From positions 310,001 through 374,000 of the forward strand of contig NIOE01000006.1 of NCBI GenBank assembly GCA_002205125.1: a DNA stretch of 64,000 bases, written 5' to 3'. This stretch comes from Roseateles noduli. Lineage in GTDB: Bacteria > Pseudomonadota > Gammaproteobacteria > Burkholderiales > Burkholderiaceae_C. The notes under the pieces were generated by a model. The model had not been told where the DNA came from. It searched no databases and saw only the letters and a list, made by a program, of their open reading frames with translations. Below, piece by piece: positions 44,533 through 53,159 of this stretch. The translations under genes and the position numbers were made by a program. Each line of letters begins with the position of its first letter. Positions within the stretch are counted from its first letter, which is position 1.

Positions 44533-45696
44533 ATGCTGCAAGTCCTCGCCGTCTCCGGTTACCGCTCCCTGCGCGAATTGCGCCTGCCGCTGGGGCAGCT
44601 CACGCTGATCACCGGCGCCAACGGGAGCGGCAAGTCCAGCCTCTATCGCGCGTTGCGGCTGCTGGCCGACGCGGGGCAGAACCGGGTCTTGCCCGCGCTG
44701 GCGAACGAGGGCGGTTTCGCCTCCACGCGCTGGGCGGGTCCGGAGGAGATCACCCGTGCGATGCGCGCCGGCGAGCAACCCGTCCAGGCGTCCGTGCGCA
44801 AAGGACCCGTGGCGCTCAAGCTCGGCGTTGCCGGCGACGATTTCGGCTATTCGATCGAGCTCGGGCTGCCGCAGAAGGGCGGCCCGGCGCTCTTCGAGGA
44901 CGACCCGCAGATCAAGCACGAGGCGCTCTGGGCCGGCCCGTTCTACCGGCCGGCCGCTGCGCTGGTGGAACGGCGCAATGCGCTGCTCCAGGTGCGAGAC
45001 GGGCGCGAATGGGTCGTGGTGGACACGCCGCTGGCGAGCTTCGACAGCATGTTGTCCCAACACGCCGATCCGTCGCAGGCGCCGGAGATGATCACGATGC
45101 GCGAGCGCCTGCGCGGTTGGCGCTTCTACGACAGCCTGCGCACCGACGCCGAAGCGCCGGCGCGGCGCGTGCGCGTGGGCACCTTCACGCCGGTGCTGGC
45201 GGGCGACGGCGCCGATCTGGCGGCCGCATGGCAGACCATCGTCGCGATCGGCGACGTGGAGATGCTGGAGCGTTGCCTCGACGACGCGTTCCCCGGCGCC
45301 TCGGTGGAGGTCGACCGCACCGAGGCGGGCTTCCGGCTGTCGATGCGCCAGCCCGGGCTGCTGCGCCCGCTGGAAGCCGCCGAGCTGAGCGATGGGACGC
45401 TGCGCTACCTGATGCTGCTGGCCGCGCTGCTGAGCCCGCGGCCGCCCGAGCTGATGGCGCTCAACGAGCCCGAGAACAGCCTGCACCCGGACCTGCTGCC
45501 GGCCTTGGGGCGGCTCATCGCGGCGGCCAGCCGCCAGACCCAGACGATCGTGGTCTCGCACGCGAAGCGGCTGATCACCGCGCTGGAAGAGCAGCCCGAA
45601 TGCCGCTCCTGGGAGTTGCGCAAGGAATTCGGCGAAACGCGTCTGCCGGACATGCCGCTCGACGAGACGCCGCCGTGGCGTTGGCCGGAGCGCTGA
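44533..45696 (+). CDS. AAA-family (ABC/SMC-like) ATPase
   Basis: 387-residue cytoplasmic ATPase of the AAA_21/RecF-like class. Walker A is TGANGSGKSS (residues 27-36), the signature ELSDGTLRYLMLLAALL, Walker B LMALNEPENSLHPDLL and a switch His in IVVSHAKRL. The N terminus LAVSGYRSLRELRLPLGQLTLI is typical. It encodes no nuclease or protease domain and has no partner on its strand. Relatives occur both as housekeeping and as defence proteins. It is divergent from the RluA-type gene. Confidence 0.85.
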   Translation: MLQVLAVSGYRSLRELRLPLGQLTLITGANGSGKSSLYRALRLLADAGQNRVLPALANEGGFASTRWAGPEEITRAMRAGEQPVQASVRKGPVALKLGVAGDDFGYSIELGLPQKGGPALFEDDPQIKHEALWAGPFYRPAAALVERRNALLQVRDGREWVVVDTPLASFDSMLSQHADPSQAPEMITMRERLRGWRFYDSLRTDAEAPARRVRVGTFTPVLAGDGADLAAAWQTIVAIGDVEMLERCLDDAFPGASVEVDRTEAGFRLSMRQPGLLRPLEAAELSDGTLRYLMLLAALLSPRPPELMALNEPENSLHPDLLPALGRLIAAASRQTQTIVVSHAKRLITALEEQPECRSWELRKEFGETRLPDMPLDETPPWRWPER

Positions 45697-45758
45697 AGCT
45701 CTGAGCGTTGACGGCACGTCAGCGCTCCGCCGGGCGACGGGGCTTCCGTCTTCAGACG

Positions 45759-46235
45759 TCAGAACTGGTGGATCCAGCCCGACTGCAGCGCCGATTGCGG
45801 ATTCGATCCTGCCGCGGTGACCGCCTCAAGTGCCTCGGACGCTGGCGCGCCCAGCCGCTTGAGCACGCACGCGGCCATCGTGCCGGTGCGGCCCATGCCG
45901 GCGGCGCAGTGCAGCAGCACGCGGTCGCCCATGCGCAGCCCCTGCGCGATGTGTTCGACGCCTTGCCGGAAGGCGGCGCTGTCCGACGCGAGCCCGAAAT
46001 CGCGCATCGGCACGTGCAGCCAGCGGAAGGGCAGCCGGCCTTCGGCGATCGCCTTGTGATACGGCGGCGAGAGCTCGGCGACTTCCTCGAGCGGGTTGAG
46101 GCAGACCACCACGTTGAGCTGGTTCTGGCGCGCCTCGTCGAGGAAGGCGCCCCAGGACTCGCGGCGGCCCGGCATCGACTGCAGCCACAGCCGGCCCGGG
46201 ATGGCGTCGGGAAGGGGGAGGGGTCGGAAAGCCAT
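45759..46235 (-). CDS. Dual-specificity-like protein phosphatase
   Basis: 158-residue tyrosine-phosphatase-fold protein. The active-site loop is HCAAGMGRTGT (Cys110, Arg116), and PMRDFGLASDS (Asp79) supplies the likely general acid. It begins GRLWLQSMPGRRESWGAFLDEA, as in bacterial and cyclin-phosphatase-like DSPs. There is no signal peptide. It is divergent from the VOC-questin gene across an AT-rich promoter. Substrates are unknown. Confidence 0.87.
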   Translation of the reverse strand: MAFRPLPLPDAIPGRLWLQSMPGRRESWGAFLDEARQNQLNVVVCLNPLEEVAELSPPYHKAIAEGRLPFRWLHVPMRDFGLASDSAAFRQGVEHIAQGLRMGDRVLLHCAAGMGRTGTMAACVLKRLGAPASEALEAVTAAGSNPQSALQSGWIHQF

Positions 46236-46263
46236 GCGCCGATTGTCGGGTCTCCCTGCTGAC

Positions 46264-46300
46264 CAAGATGTTAATCAACTAAAAGTTTATTTATTTGAAA
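46264..46300. promoter_or_regulatory. AT-rich promoter/operator of the VOC-MFS-regulator operon
   Basis: An AT-rich island in a 70 % GC neighbourhood, between divergent genes. It contains the palindrome AACT-AAA-AGTT (46277-46287), a nearby GTT-AATC-AAC (46270-46279), and the run TTTATTTATTTG. It is a good candidate for the binding site of the SufR-type regulator encoded as third gene of the operon. Confidence 0.55.
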
Positions 46301-46349
46301 GTCGGCGCGATCATGGCGGCAACAACAAAGCAAGCAGAAGGAGCTCGCC

Positions 46350-47672
46350 ATGATCAGGATCCAAGGACTCGACCACCTCGTGCTGCGCGTGCGCGATCTG
46401 CCGGCCGCGCTGCATTTCTACGTGGACCTGCTGGGTTGCACGGTCGAGCGGCGTCAGGAGGAGATCGGTCTGGTGCAACTGCGCGCGGGCGCGCAGTTGA
46501 TCGACCTCGTGCCGCTGGACGGCAAGCTGGGGCGCATGGGAGGCGCGGGGCCTGGCGCGGAGGGACGCAACGTCGATCACTTCTGCCTGCGCGTCGAGAC
46601 GCTCGACGAGCCCGCGCTGCGCCGTTGGCTGACGGCCAAGGGCGTCACGGTCGACACCTACGGCTCGCGCTACGGCGCGGACGGCGAAGGCCCGTCGCTG
46701 TACCTGTTCGATCCGGACGGCAACGCCCTGGAACTCAAGGGCCCGCCGTGGCCAGCCGGATTGCATGAGGCGCTGGACCAATCGGTGAAGTTCGGCCCGA
46801 TGTACGGCACCGAGGCGCTGCCGCTCTTCAACCACCTGCCGATGGCGCTGGGCGCGCTGGCCCGGCTGGACGCGCCGCGCGAGGCGATGCAGCGCCACAT
46901 CGACCACTGGACGCCGCTGTCGCAGCCCGCGGACGACGACGGCGTGCCGCCGCCGTCTGTCGACGACGCGCTGCGCACCGTGCTGGCCGCGCCGGAGGCG
47001 CAGGCCTTTCATGTCGCGATCCGGCTCGCGTACGCCTTGCAGTCGGGCCATCGTGGCGAGCTCGACGCGGCGTTGAAGACGACGATCGGCGTGGTGAGCC
47101 CGCTCGGCGCGCCGGTGCCGGCGGGGCAGGGCCGTGAGAGCCTGCGCGACGTGATCGACGCCGTGCGCGCCGATCCAGCGCTGGCGATGCCACCGATGCC
47201 AGGCACGCTGATCACGACCCGGATGCAGCATGCGCTGGCGCTGCCGGGCTTCGACGGCTACGTCGAGCGTCCCCGGCTGACGCTGGACGCGCTGGCCGAG
47301 GCTTCTCTGGCGGCGTATCTGTCGCGGCATCAGTTCGCCTCGCTGCACCTGGTGACCGGCACGCACGCGGTGCGCGTGCTGCTCGAAGCCGCCGCCTCGC
47401 GCGGGGTCGAGATCGACCAGGGCCAGGTCTTGCGAACCGTCTGGCGCGCGTGGCTGGGCACGTATCTGTCCGAGCTCCGCCCGGCGCCAGCCTGGGCGCT
47501 GGTGCATGCGGGCCAAGCGTCGGAAGAGGACTGGACCCGGGAACTGCCGTCGCTGCACGCGTCGATGAACGACCACCGCATCAAGGTCGCCGACGCGGCG
47601 CGCGAGGAATGGCGCCATCGCGGCTGGCCCGGCTATGCCTTGTGTCTGCGCCGGGAAGGGGCCGCACAATGA
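46350..47672 (+). CDS. Glyoxalase/VOC domain fused to a questin-oxidase-like domain
   Basis: 440-residue protein. Residues 1-130 form a vicinal-oxygen-chelate domain (IQGLDHLVLRVRDLPAALHFYVDLLGC, VDHFCLRVE, SLYLFDPDGNALELKGP) with likely metal ligands His9, His75 and Glu128. From about 160 on (LFNHLPMALGALARLDAP, FHVAIRLAYALQSGHRGELDAAL, FASLHLVTGTHAVRVLLEAA) it resembles the questin oxidase (DUF4243) family of cofactor-poor Baeyer-Villiger-type oxygenases. There is no signal peptide. The stop overlaps the MFS start (ATGA). The VOC part may act on a thiol or quinone product; the fusion is unusual to me. Confidence 0.75.
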   Translation: MIRIQGLDHLVLRVRDLPAALHFYVDLLGCTVERRQEEIGLVQLRAGAQLIDLVPLDGKLGRMGGAGPGAEGRNVDHFCLRVETLDEPALRRWLTAKGVTVDTYGSRYGADGEGPSLYLFDPDGNALELKGPPWPAGLHEALDQSVKFGPMYGTEALPLFNHLPMALGALARLDAPREAMQRHIDHWTPLSQPADDDGVPPPSVDDALRTVLAAPEAQAFHVAIRLAYALQSGHRGELDAALKTTIGVVSPLGAPVPAGQGRESLRDVIDAVRADPALAMPPMPGTLITTRMQHALALPGFDGYVERPRLTLDALAEASLAAYLSRHQFASLHLVTGTHAVRVLLEAAASRGVEIDQGQVLRTVWRAWLGTYLSELRPAPAWALVHAGQASEEDWTRELPSLHASMNDHRIKVADAAREEWRHRGWPGYALCLRREGAAQ

Positions 47673-48952
47673 GCGCCGTGCTGTCCTCCACCGAGTCCTC
47701 AGAATCCGACGCGGCCGCGACCGCCGCGGCTTCCGTGTCGCCGGCGCCGCTGCGCCATCCGCACCTGCTGCTCTGGGCCGTCTGCGCGCTCGCGCTGATG
47801 AGCACCGCCGGCGTTGCACTGCCGTACCCGATCCTGGCGCCGATCTTCGTCGGCGGGCCGGTCGACGACTTCACCCACTTCCTCGGCCTGCGGCCCGAAC
47901 TGCTGATGGGCCTGGCGCTGGCGGTGAATCCCGCCGGCATCCTCGTCGGCAGCCTGGTGATCGGGCCGATGTCCGACCGCTACGGCCGGCGCCGCGTGCT
48001 CAGCGTCACCATCACCGCGACGCTCGTCGGCTACGGGTTGAGCGCCTTCGCGCTGGCGTCGCGGGACTATCCGCTGTTCGTGCTGTCGCGTTTCGCGACG
48101 GGTCTGACCGAAGGGAACGTCGCCGTCGTGCGGGCGCTGCTGGCCGACTGGCATCCGCAGCTGGAGCGCACGCGCAGCTTCGCCTGGCTCAACGCGAGCC
48201 TCTACATCGGCTGGCTGGTCGGGCCGCTGCTGGGCGGCCTGACGCTGCCCTGGGGCGAGGCGGTGCCGTTCATCGTCGCCGCGGTCGTGATGCTGCCGTG
48301 CCTGGTGCTGCTCGGCTTCGGCCTGCCCGACGACAGGCCGGACGCCAAGCCCGAAGGCGGGATGCTCGCCGCGATGCGGCGACAGCAGTCGCTGGGGCTG
48401 ATCGCCCAGGATCCGGTGCTGCGTCACCTTGCGCTTCTGCAGCTGGCCTACACCCTGGGCGTGAACGCGCTGTACGAGTTCGCGCCGCTGTGGATGCTGC
48501 AGCAGGCCGGGCTCGACAGCCGCGGCATCGCGCTGGTCACCGCGGTGCAGTGCGCGGCGATGACGGCGGCCAGCATCTTCGCGGCACGCATCGGCTCGGG
48601 GCCGACGCCGCTGCATCGGGCGGCGCGTTTCGCGGTGGTCGCGGCCATCGGGCTGCTCGCGCTGAGCCTGGCGCCATCGTGGATGGGGCTGGCGTTGATC
48701 CCGTTGCTCGGCGTGCCGCTCTCGTTCTACAACGCGCTGATGCCGGCGTGGATGTCGGATCGTTTCGCCGCGTATGGACAGGGCCGCGTGATGGGGCTGC
48801 TGACGACGGTGTTCTGTCTGTCCAACACCCTGATCGCGCTGATCGGCGGCGCGCTGGGCATGTTGTCGGCGCGCTGGATCATGCTGCTGGGCGGGACCAT
48901 GTGCCTGGGGGCGGCGATCGGCTTCATCCGCTTTGCGAGGCGCCATTCATGA
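47669..48952 (+). CDS. MFS transporter
   Basis: 427-residue major-facilitator permease with 12 predicted helices after a 35-residue Ser/Ala-rich start. The motif A loop is GPMSDRYGRRRVLSV. TGLTEGNVAVVRALLADW and ALMPAWMSDRFAAYGQGRVMG match drug or metabolite exporters of the tetracycline-like branch. It overlaps both neighbours by ATGA, so the three genes are one translational unit. It probably exports the substrate or product of the VOC-questin protein. Confidence 0.9.
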   Translation: MSAVLSSTESSESDAAATAAASVSPAPLRHPHLLLWAVCALALMSTAGVALPYPILAPIFVGGPVDDFTHFLGLRPELLMGLALAVNPAGILVGSLVIGPMSDRYGRRRVLSVTITATLVGYGLSAFALASRDYPLFVLSRFATGLTEGNVAVVRALLADWHPQLERTRSFAWLNASLYIGWLVGPLLGGLTLPWGEAVPFIVAAVVMLPCLVLLGFGLPDDRPDAKPEGGMLAAMRRQQSLGLIAQDPVLRHLALLQLAYTLGVNALYEFAPLWMLQQAGLDSRGIALVTAVQCAAMTAASIFAARIGSGPTPLHRAARFAVVAAIGLLALSLAPSWMGLALIPLLGVPLSFYNALMPAWMSDRFAAYGQGRVMGLLTTVFCLSNTLIALIGGALGMLSARWIMLLGGTMCLGAAIGFIRFARRHS

Positions 48953-49575
48953 GCCAGGGCAACGAGGAACGGCTGCTGTTCGAGTTGAAGAGCCGCGGGC
49001 CGCAGGCGGCCGCGGCGTTGGCGGCGACCGTCGCCATCACGCCGATGGGGGCGCACAAGCTGCTCGCGCGGCTGGAGGAACAGGGGCTGGTCGAGGCGCA
49101 GGACGACCAGCGCGGCGAGGCGGGACGGCCGCGCAAGCTGTGGTCGCTGACGGCGGCGGGACATGGGCGGTTTCCCGATCGGCATGCCGATCTCACGGTG
49201 CAGCTGATCCAGCAGGCGCGCGCGGTCTTCGGCGAGGCGGGGCTCGATCAGTTGATCCTCGCGCGGGAGCGCGACAGCGAGCTGCGCTACCGCGCGGCGA
49301 TCGACCGTTGCCGCACGACGGGCGACCGCGTGCGCGAGCTCGCCCGGCTGCGTGCCGAAGAGGGCTACATGGCGCGCGCCGAGCGCGTCGGCAAGGACTG
49401 GCTGCTGGTGGAAGACCACTGCCCGATCTGCGCGGCCGCGCAGAGCTGCCAGGGGTTCTGCCGCTCGGAGCTGGCGCTGTTCGAGCGCTGCCTAGGCCCC
49501 GGACTCACCGTCGAGCGCACCGAGCATCTGCTGGCCGGCGCGCGCCGCTGTGCCTATCGGATCAGCGCGGTGTAG
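48949..49575 (+). CDS. SufR-type HTH regulator with cysteine cluster
   Basis: 208-residue winged-helix regulator. Residues 5-70 are the HTH (ALAATVAITPMGAHKLLARLEEQGLVEA with a GRPRKLWSLT wing). The C-terminal part has HCPICAAAQSCQGFCRSELALF...GARRCAYRI: Cys158, 161, 167, 171, 181 and 201, the spacing of Fe-S-binding SufR/DeoR-like regulators. It likely senses oxidative or electrophile stress through a cluster and controls this operon from the AT-rich site at 46264. It is the third gene, coupled to the MFS gene. Confidence 0.83.
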   Translation: MSQGNEERLLFELKSRGPQAAAALAATVAITPMGAHKLLARLEEQGLVEAQDDQRGEAGRPRKLWSLTAAGHGRFPDRHADLTVQLIQQARAVFGEAGLDQLILARERDSELRYRAAIDRCRTTGDRVRELARLRAEEGYMARAERVGKDWLLVEDHCPICAAAQSCQGFCRSELALFERCLGPGLTVERTEHLLAGARRCAYRISAV

Positions 49576-49576
49576 A

Positions 49577-50050
49577 TCACGACACGATATACGCCGCCGC
49601 TCCCGTTGCCAGCAAACGGCCCTGTTCATCAGTGAAGGCCATGCGCGTATTGGCGACGCGGCTGCCCAGCCGCATCACCTCCGCCTCGCAGCGGAACATC
49701 GCACCGATGGCGGGGCGCAGGTAGTCCACGCGCAGGTCGATGGTCCCGAGCTTGGCGAAGCGCTGCAGCCGCTGCTGCGGCGGCTCTTCCAGATGCCGTG
49801 CGCCTATCGCCGCCATCACCGCCAGACCGCCCATGGAATCGAGCGTCGCGCTGATCACGCCGCCGTGCAGCCGGTTGTGGGCGTAGTGCCCGACCAGGTC
49901 CGGCCGCATGGGGATGTGCGCCCGCACGATCTCATGCTGCAACTCGTCGATCTTCACGCCGAGCACCTGGTTGAAGGTGATCAGCTGCTCGAAGATCTCG
50001 CACAGCGCGGAGGTGAACTCGGGCTCGAAAGGGCTCTTCACGTCGGTCAT
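49577..50050 (-). CDS. Hotdog-fold thioesterase
   Basis: 157-residue PaaI/YiiD-type acyl-CoA thioesterase. The core reads GHYAHNRLHGGVISATLDSMGGLAVMAA, with the HGG motif and helix of the hotdog fold, then IDLRVDYLRPAIG. It lies 48 bases downstream of the Bug receptor gene in the leftward operon with CitE-like lyase and CaiB, so it may hydrolyse the CoA ester of that pathway. Confidence 0.88.
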   Translation of the reverse strand: MTDVKSPFEPEFTSALCEIFEQLITFNQVLGVKIDELQHEIVRAHIPMRPDLVGHYAHNRLHGGVISATLDSMGGLAVMAAIGARHLEEPPQQRLQRFAKLGTIDLRVDYLRPAIGAMFRCEAEVMRLGSRVANTRMAFTDEQGRLLATGAAAYIVS

Positions 50051-50098
50051 GGGCGCGGACCATAACGCAAGGCTGCGCGCCGCAGGAGAGCGCTCGCC

Positions 50099-51064
50099 CT
50101 AATCCACGCGCGCGCCCGACGCCTTCACGATCGGCTCCCATCGGGCGATGTCCTGCTTCAGCATGGCCGCCAGCGCGGTCGGGCCGCCGCTGAGCGGCTC
50201 CACGCCCAGCGCCTTGAGCTTGGCGAGCGCATCGGGCGCGTTCATCACCAGGGTCACGTCCTCGGCCAGCTGCTTCGTGATCGCGTCGGGCGTGCCGTGC
50301 AGCGCGAAGAGTCCGACCCACAGTTCGCCCGCGAACCCCGGGATGACCTCGCCGATCGCGGGCACGTCGGGCAGCGCCGAGGAGCGCTTGGGCGAACTCA
50401 CGCCCAGCGCCACCAGCTTGCCGGCGCGCACGAACTCGAGGCAGGACGGCAGGCTCGCGAAACCGACGCTCACCTGCCCGCCCAGCATGTCGGTCAACGC
50501 GGGTCCGACGCCCTTGTACGGCACATGCTCGAGCTGCAGCCCGGCGGAGCGGTTGAGCATCTCGCCGAGCAGGTGGTTCAGCGAGCCGTTGCCCGCCGAG
50601 GCGTACTGGTAGGACGGGCTCTTCGCCTTCGCCGCCGCGATGAAGCCCTTGAGGTCCTTCGCAGGGAAGCTCGGATGCACGACCAACACATTGGGCACGA
50701 CGCCGATCGGTGCGATGGGATCGAAGTCCTTCACCGGGTCGAAGCCGGTGCGCCGGTACAGCGCCGGGTTGATCGCCTGCGTGCTGCTGATCGTCAGCAG
50801 CAGCGTGTAGCCGTCCTTGGGCGCGCGCGAGGCGAGCTCCGTGCCGATGTTGCCGCCCGCGCCGGCGCGGTTGTCGATGTTGAAGACCTGCCCGTATTTC
50901 TCGGTGAGCTTCTGCGCCAGGATACGGCCCACCGCATCGTTCGTTCCGCCTGGTGCCTGCGGCACGACGATCGTGACCGGCTTGCCCGGGTAGGCCTGCG
51001 CGCGCGCTGCGGGCAGGACCGCGCTGAGCGCCGTGAAGGCGCAGAACTCTCGTTTCGTCAGCAT
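50099..51064 (-). CDS. Bug-family tripartite tricarboxylate receptor
   Basis: 321-residue exported receptor. MLTKREFCAFTALSAVLPAARAQ is the signal; the mature part reads YPGKPVTIVVPQAPGGTNDAVGR, NIDNRAGAGGNIGTELASRAPKDGYTLL and HVPYKGVGPALTDMLGGQVSVGFASLP, all diagnostic for Bug/TctC. It is a complete paralogue of the truncated receptor at the left edge. Its place in an operon with CaiB and a CitE-like lyase suggests that its ligand is an organic acid activated to a CoA ester. Confidence 0.95.
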   Translation of the reverse strand: MLTKREFCAFTALSAVLPAARAQAYPGKPVTIVVPQAPGGTNDAVGRILAQKLTEKYGQVFNIDNRAGAGGNIGTELASRAPKDGYTLLLTISSTQAINPALYRRTGFDPVKDFDPIAPIGVVPNVLVVHPSFPAKDLKGFIAAAKAKSPSYQYASAGNGSLNHLLGEMLNRSAGLQLEHVPYKGVGPALTDMLGGQVSVGFASLPSCLEFVRAGKLVALGVSSPKRSSALPDVPAIGEVIPGFAGELWVGLFALHGTPDAITKQLAEDVTLVMNAPDALAKLKALGVEPLSGGPTALAAMLKQDIARWEPIVKASGARVD

Positions 51065-51111
51065 GACCTTGTCTCCTGTTGTTGTCTTTGAAAGTCGTCA
51101 GACGAGGGCGC

Positions 51112-51996
51112 TTAGCCGTCACCGGCGGGATCGAACCCGGCCTCGATGAGCAGGGCCCTCGCGCGCAGCACCACGGGCTTGTCGATCATCAGATCGCCGA
51201 GCTTGGTCGCGCCCAGGCCGTCGCCATCGGCGACCTCGAAGGCGGCGACGACGGCGCGCGCCTGCGCTACCTGCTCGGGCGTGGGCGTGTAGCAGGCGTT
51301 GATCGCGTCGACGAACTTCGGATGCACGACCACCGCGCCGCGGAAGCCGAGCGTGCGGGCTTCCTTCAGCAGGCCGTCGAATTCCTCGACGCTGCCGAGG
51401 TTGGCGATGGAGCCGACGAAGCCCACCGGCAATACGCCGGCCGCGCGGGCCGCGTACAGCACCATCAGGCTGGGCGTGAGCAGCGCCTGCGGTGTCGGCA
51501 GGCCGCCGACGTCGAGCGAGAAATCCTCGCTGCCGAGCATCATGGAATGCACGCGCGGCGATGCGGCGGCGATGTCGTGGAGCCGGGGCAGGGCGGCGGC
51601 GGACTCGATCTGGAGGAGGAATCGGACCTCGCCCGCCGGCAGGCCCGCCGCGCGTTCGAGGTCGTCGACGACGCCGGCGAGCAACTGCACATCGCGCGCA
51701 TGCTCGACCTTCGGCAGCACCAGCAGGCGCAGGCCGGGCGACACGGAGGCGCGCAGGTCGTCGACGGCGGTGTTCAGCGCGCCGTTGATGCGCACCGCGG
51801 CGACCTTGTCGCCGGCATGCACGCGGTCGATCGCAGCGGCCACGCCGGCGCGGGCAGACGCTTTCCGGCTCGGATGCACGCCGTCTTCGAGGTCCAGGAT
51901 CACGACGTCGGGCGTCTTGTTCAGCGCGCTCTGCAGCAGCCGTTCGTTGTCGGCCGGGACGAAGAGGTAGGAGCGATAGGCGCGGGCGCTCATCAT
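51112..51996 (-). CDS. HpcH/HpaI-family (CitE-like) CoA-ester lyase
   Basis: 294-residue TIM-barrel lyase that cleaves beta-hydroxyacyl-CoA such as malyl-, citramalyl- or citryl-CoA. It has RSYLFVPADNERLLQSAL, VVILDLEDGVHPSRKASAR, AVRINGALN, LLVLPKVEHARDVQ, FLLQIESAAAL and MLGSEDFSLDVGG; the conserved acid residues that bind Mg are present. The start overlaps the caiB stop (ATGATGA, 51993-51996). Pairing with a CoA transferase suggests the route acid to CoA ester to cleavage. Confidence 0.92.
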   Translation of the reverse strand: MMSARAYRSYLFVPADNERLLQSALNKTPDVVILDLEDGVHPSRKASARAGVAAAIDRVHAGDKVAAVRINGALNTAVDDLRASVSPGLRLLVLPKVEHARDVQLLAGVVDDLERAAGLPAGEVRFLLQIESAAALPRLHDIAAASPRVHSMMLGSEDFSLDVGGLPTPQALLTPSLMVLYAARAAGVLPVGFVGSIANLGSVEEFDGLLKEARTLGFRGAVVVHPKFVDAINACYTPTPEQVAQARAVVAAFEVADGDGLGATKLGDLMIDKPVVLRARALLIEAGFDPAGDG

Positions 51997-53159
51997 TGAT
52001 CCTTCAGCCACTTGTCGTTGTCCTGGCCGAGGGCAGGCGCCGGCCGACGCAGGGGCGGCCGCGCGCCGTTGATCTTGAACGGCACGGCATGCACGGACAC
52101 CGTGCGGCCGTCCGGCGTGGGCGTGTCCAGCAGCAGCTCGCGCTCCTGGATGTAGGGGTGCTTGAGCAGATCCTCGATGTCGCACACCTCGCCGGCGGTG
52201 ATGTCTCGGTCCTCGAAGAAGGCCAGCGCCTCGGCCAGCGTGAGCGTCGACAGATGCCCCTGGATCAGGTCGTCGAGCGCATCGATGTTGGCGAGCCGCG
52301 CCTCGTGCGTGGCGAAGCGTTCGTCCTTCAGCGCCTCGGGCTGCCCGATGCCCGCGAAGAGCCGCTGCAGCGTGCCCGCCATGCCGGCGGACAACGCGAC
52401 CCAGCGTCCGTCCTTCGTCGCGTAGACGTTGCGCGGCGCGTGCGTCGGCGAGCGGCTGCCCGAGCGCTGCGTGGCCTGGCCGGTGAGCTGGAACTCCGAG
52501 GCCTGCGGGCCGAGCATCGAGAACAGCGGCTCGAAGAGCGAGAGGTCGATCTCCTGGACCGTGGGCGACGGATTCGCGCGTTGCCGGTGCAGCGCTGCGA
52601 GCGCGGCAGTCGAGCCGTGCAGGCCCGCGACCGAGTCGGCGAGCGAGAAGGGCGGCAGCACCGGCGGACGGTCCGCGTGGCCGTTCATCGCGGCGAAGCC
52701 GCTCATCGCCTCGATCAGCGAGCCGAAGCCGCCCTTCTTCGCGAACGGGCCGGTCTGGCCCCAGCCGGAGATGCGGACGACGATCAACTTCGGGTTGAGG
52801 CGCTGCAGCGCGTCGACCCCGAGGCCCATCTTCTCGAGGGTCCCCGGACGGAAGTTCTCGACCAGGATGTCGGCGCGCGCGATCAGCGATCGCAGCGAGG
52901 CCATGCCCTCGTCCGAGCGCAGGTCCAGCGCGACGCTGTCCTTGTTGCGGCTGTACTCCATCCAGTAGGTGCTGACGCCCTGACGCTGCCAGGCGCGCAG
53001 GTCGTCGCCGCGCTCGGGCGATTCGACCTTCACGACCGACGCGCCGAGGTCGGCCAGCACATGCGTCAGCACGTTGCCCGACACCAGCCGCGACAGGTCG
53101 ATCACGAGGACGTCGGACAGCGGCTGGCGCTCGTCGGGGAGGGACTGCGGAGAACTCAT
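51993..53159 (-). CDS. CaiB/BaiF family CoA transferase
   Basis: 388-residue type III CoA transferase. The start LSDVLVIDLSRLVSGNVLTHVLADLGASVVKVESPERGD and LDLRSDEGMASLRSLIARADILVENFRPGTLEKMGL are diagnostic. The ATG at 53159 has AAGGAAG six bases upstream, favouring it over the ATG at 53177. It is the first gene of the operon caiB-lyase-Bug receptor-thioesterase. The donor and acceptor acids are unknown; itaconate or citramalate-type acids are possible but unproven. Confidence 0.94.
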   Translation of the reverse strand: MSSPQSLPDERQPLSDVLVIDLSRLVSGNVLTHVLADLGASVVKVESPERGDDLRAWQRQGVSTYWMEYSRNKDSVALDLRSDEGMASLRSLIARADILVENFRPGTLEKMGLGVDALQRLNPKLIVVRISGWGQTGPFAKKGGFGSLIEAMSGFAAMNGHADRPPVLPPFSLADSVAGLHGSTAALAALHRQRANPSPTVQEIDLSLFEPLFSMLGPQASEFQLTGQATQRSGSRSPTHAPRNVYATKDGRWVALSAGMAGTLQRLFAGIGQPEALKDERFATHEARLANIDALDDLIQGHLSTLTLAEALAFFEDRDITAGEVCDIEDLLKHPYIQERELLLDTPTPDGRTVSVHAVPFKINGARPPLRRPAPALGQDNDKWLKDQ

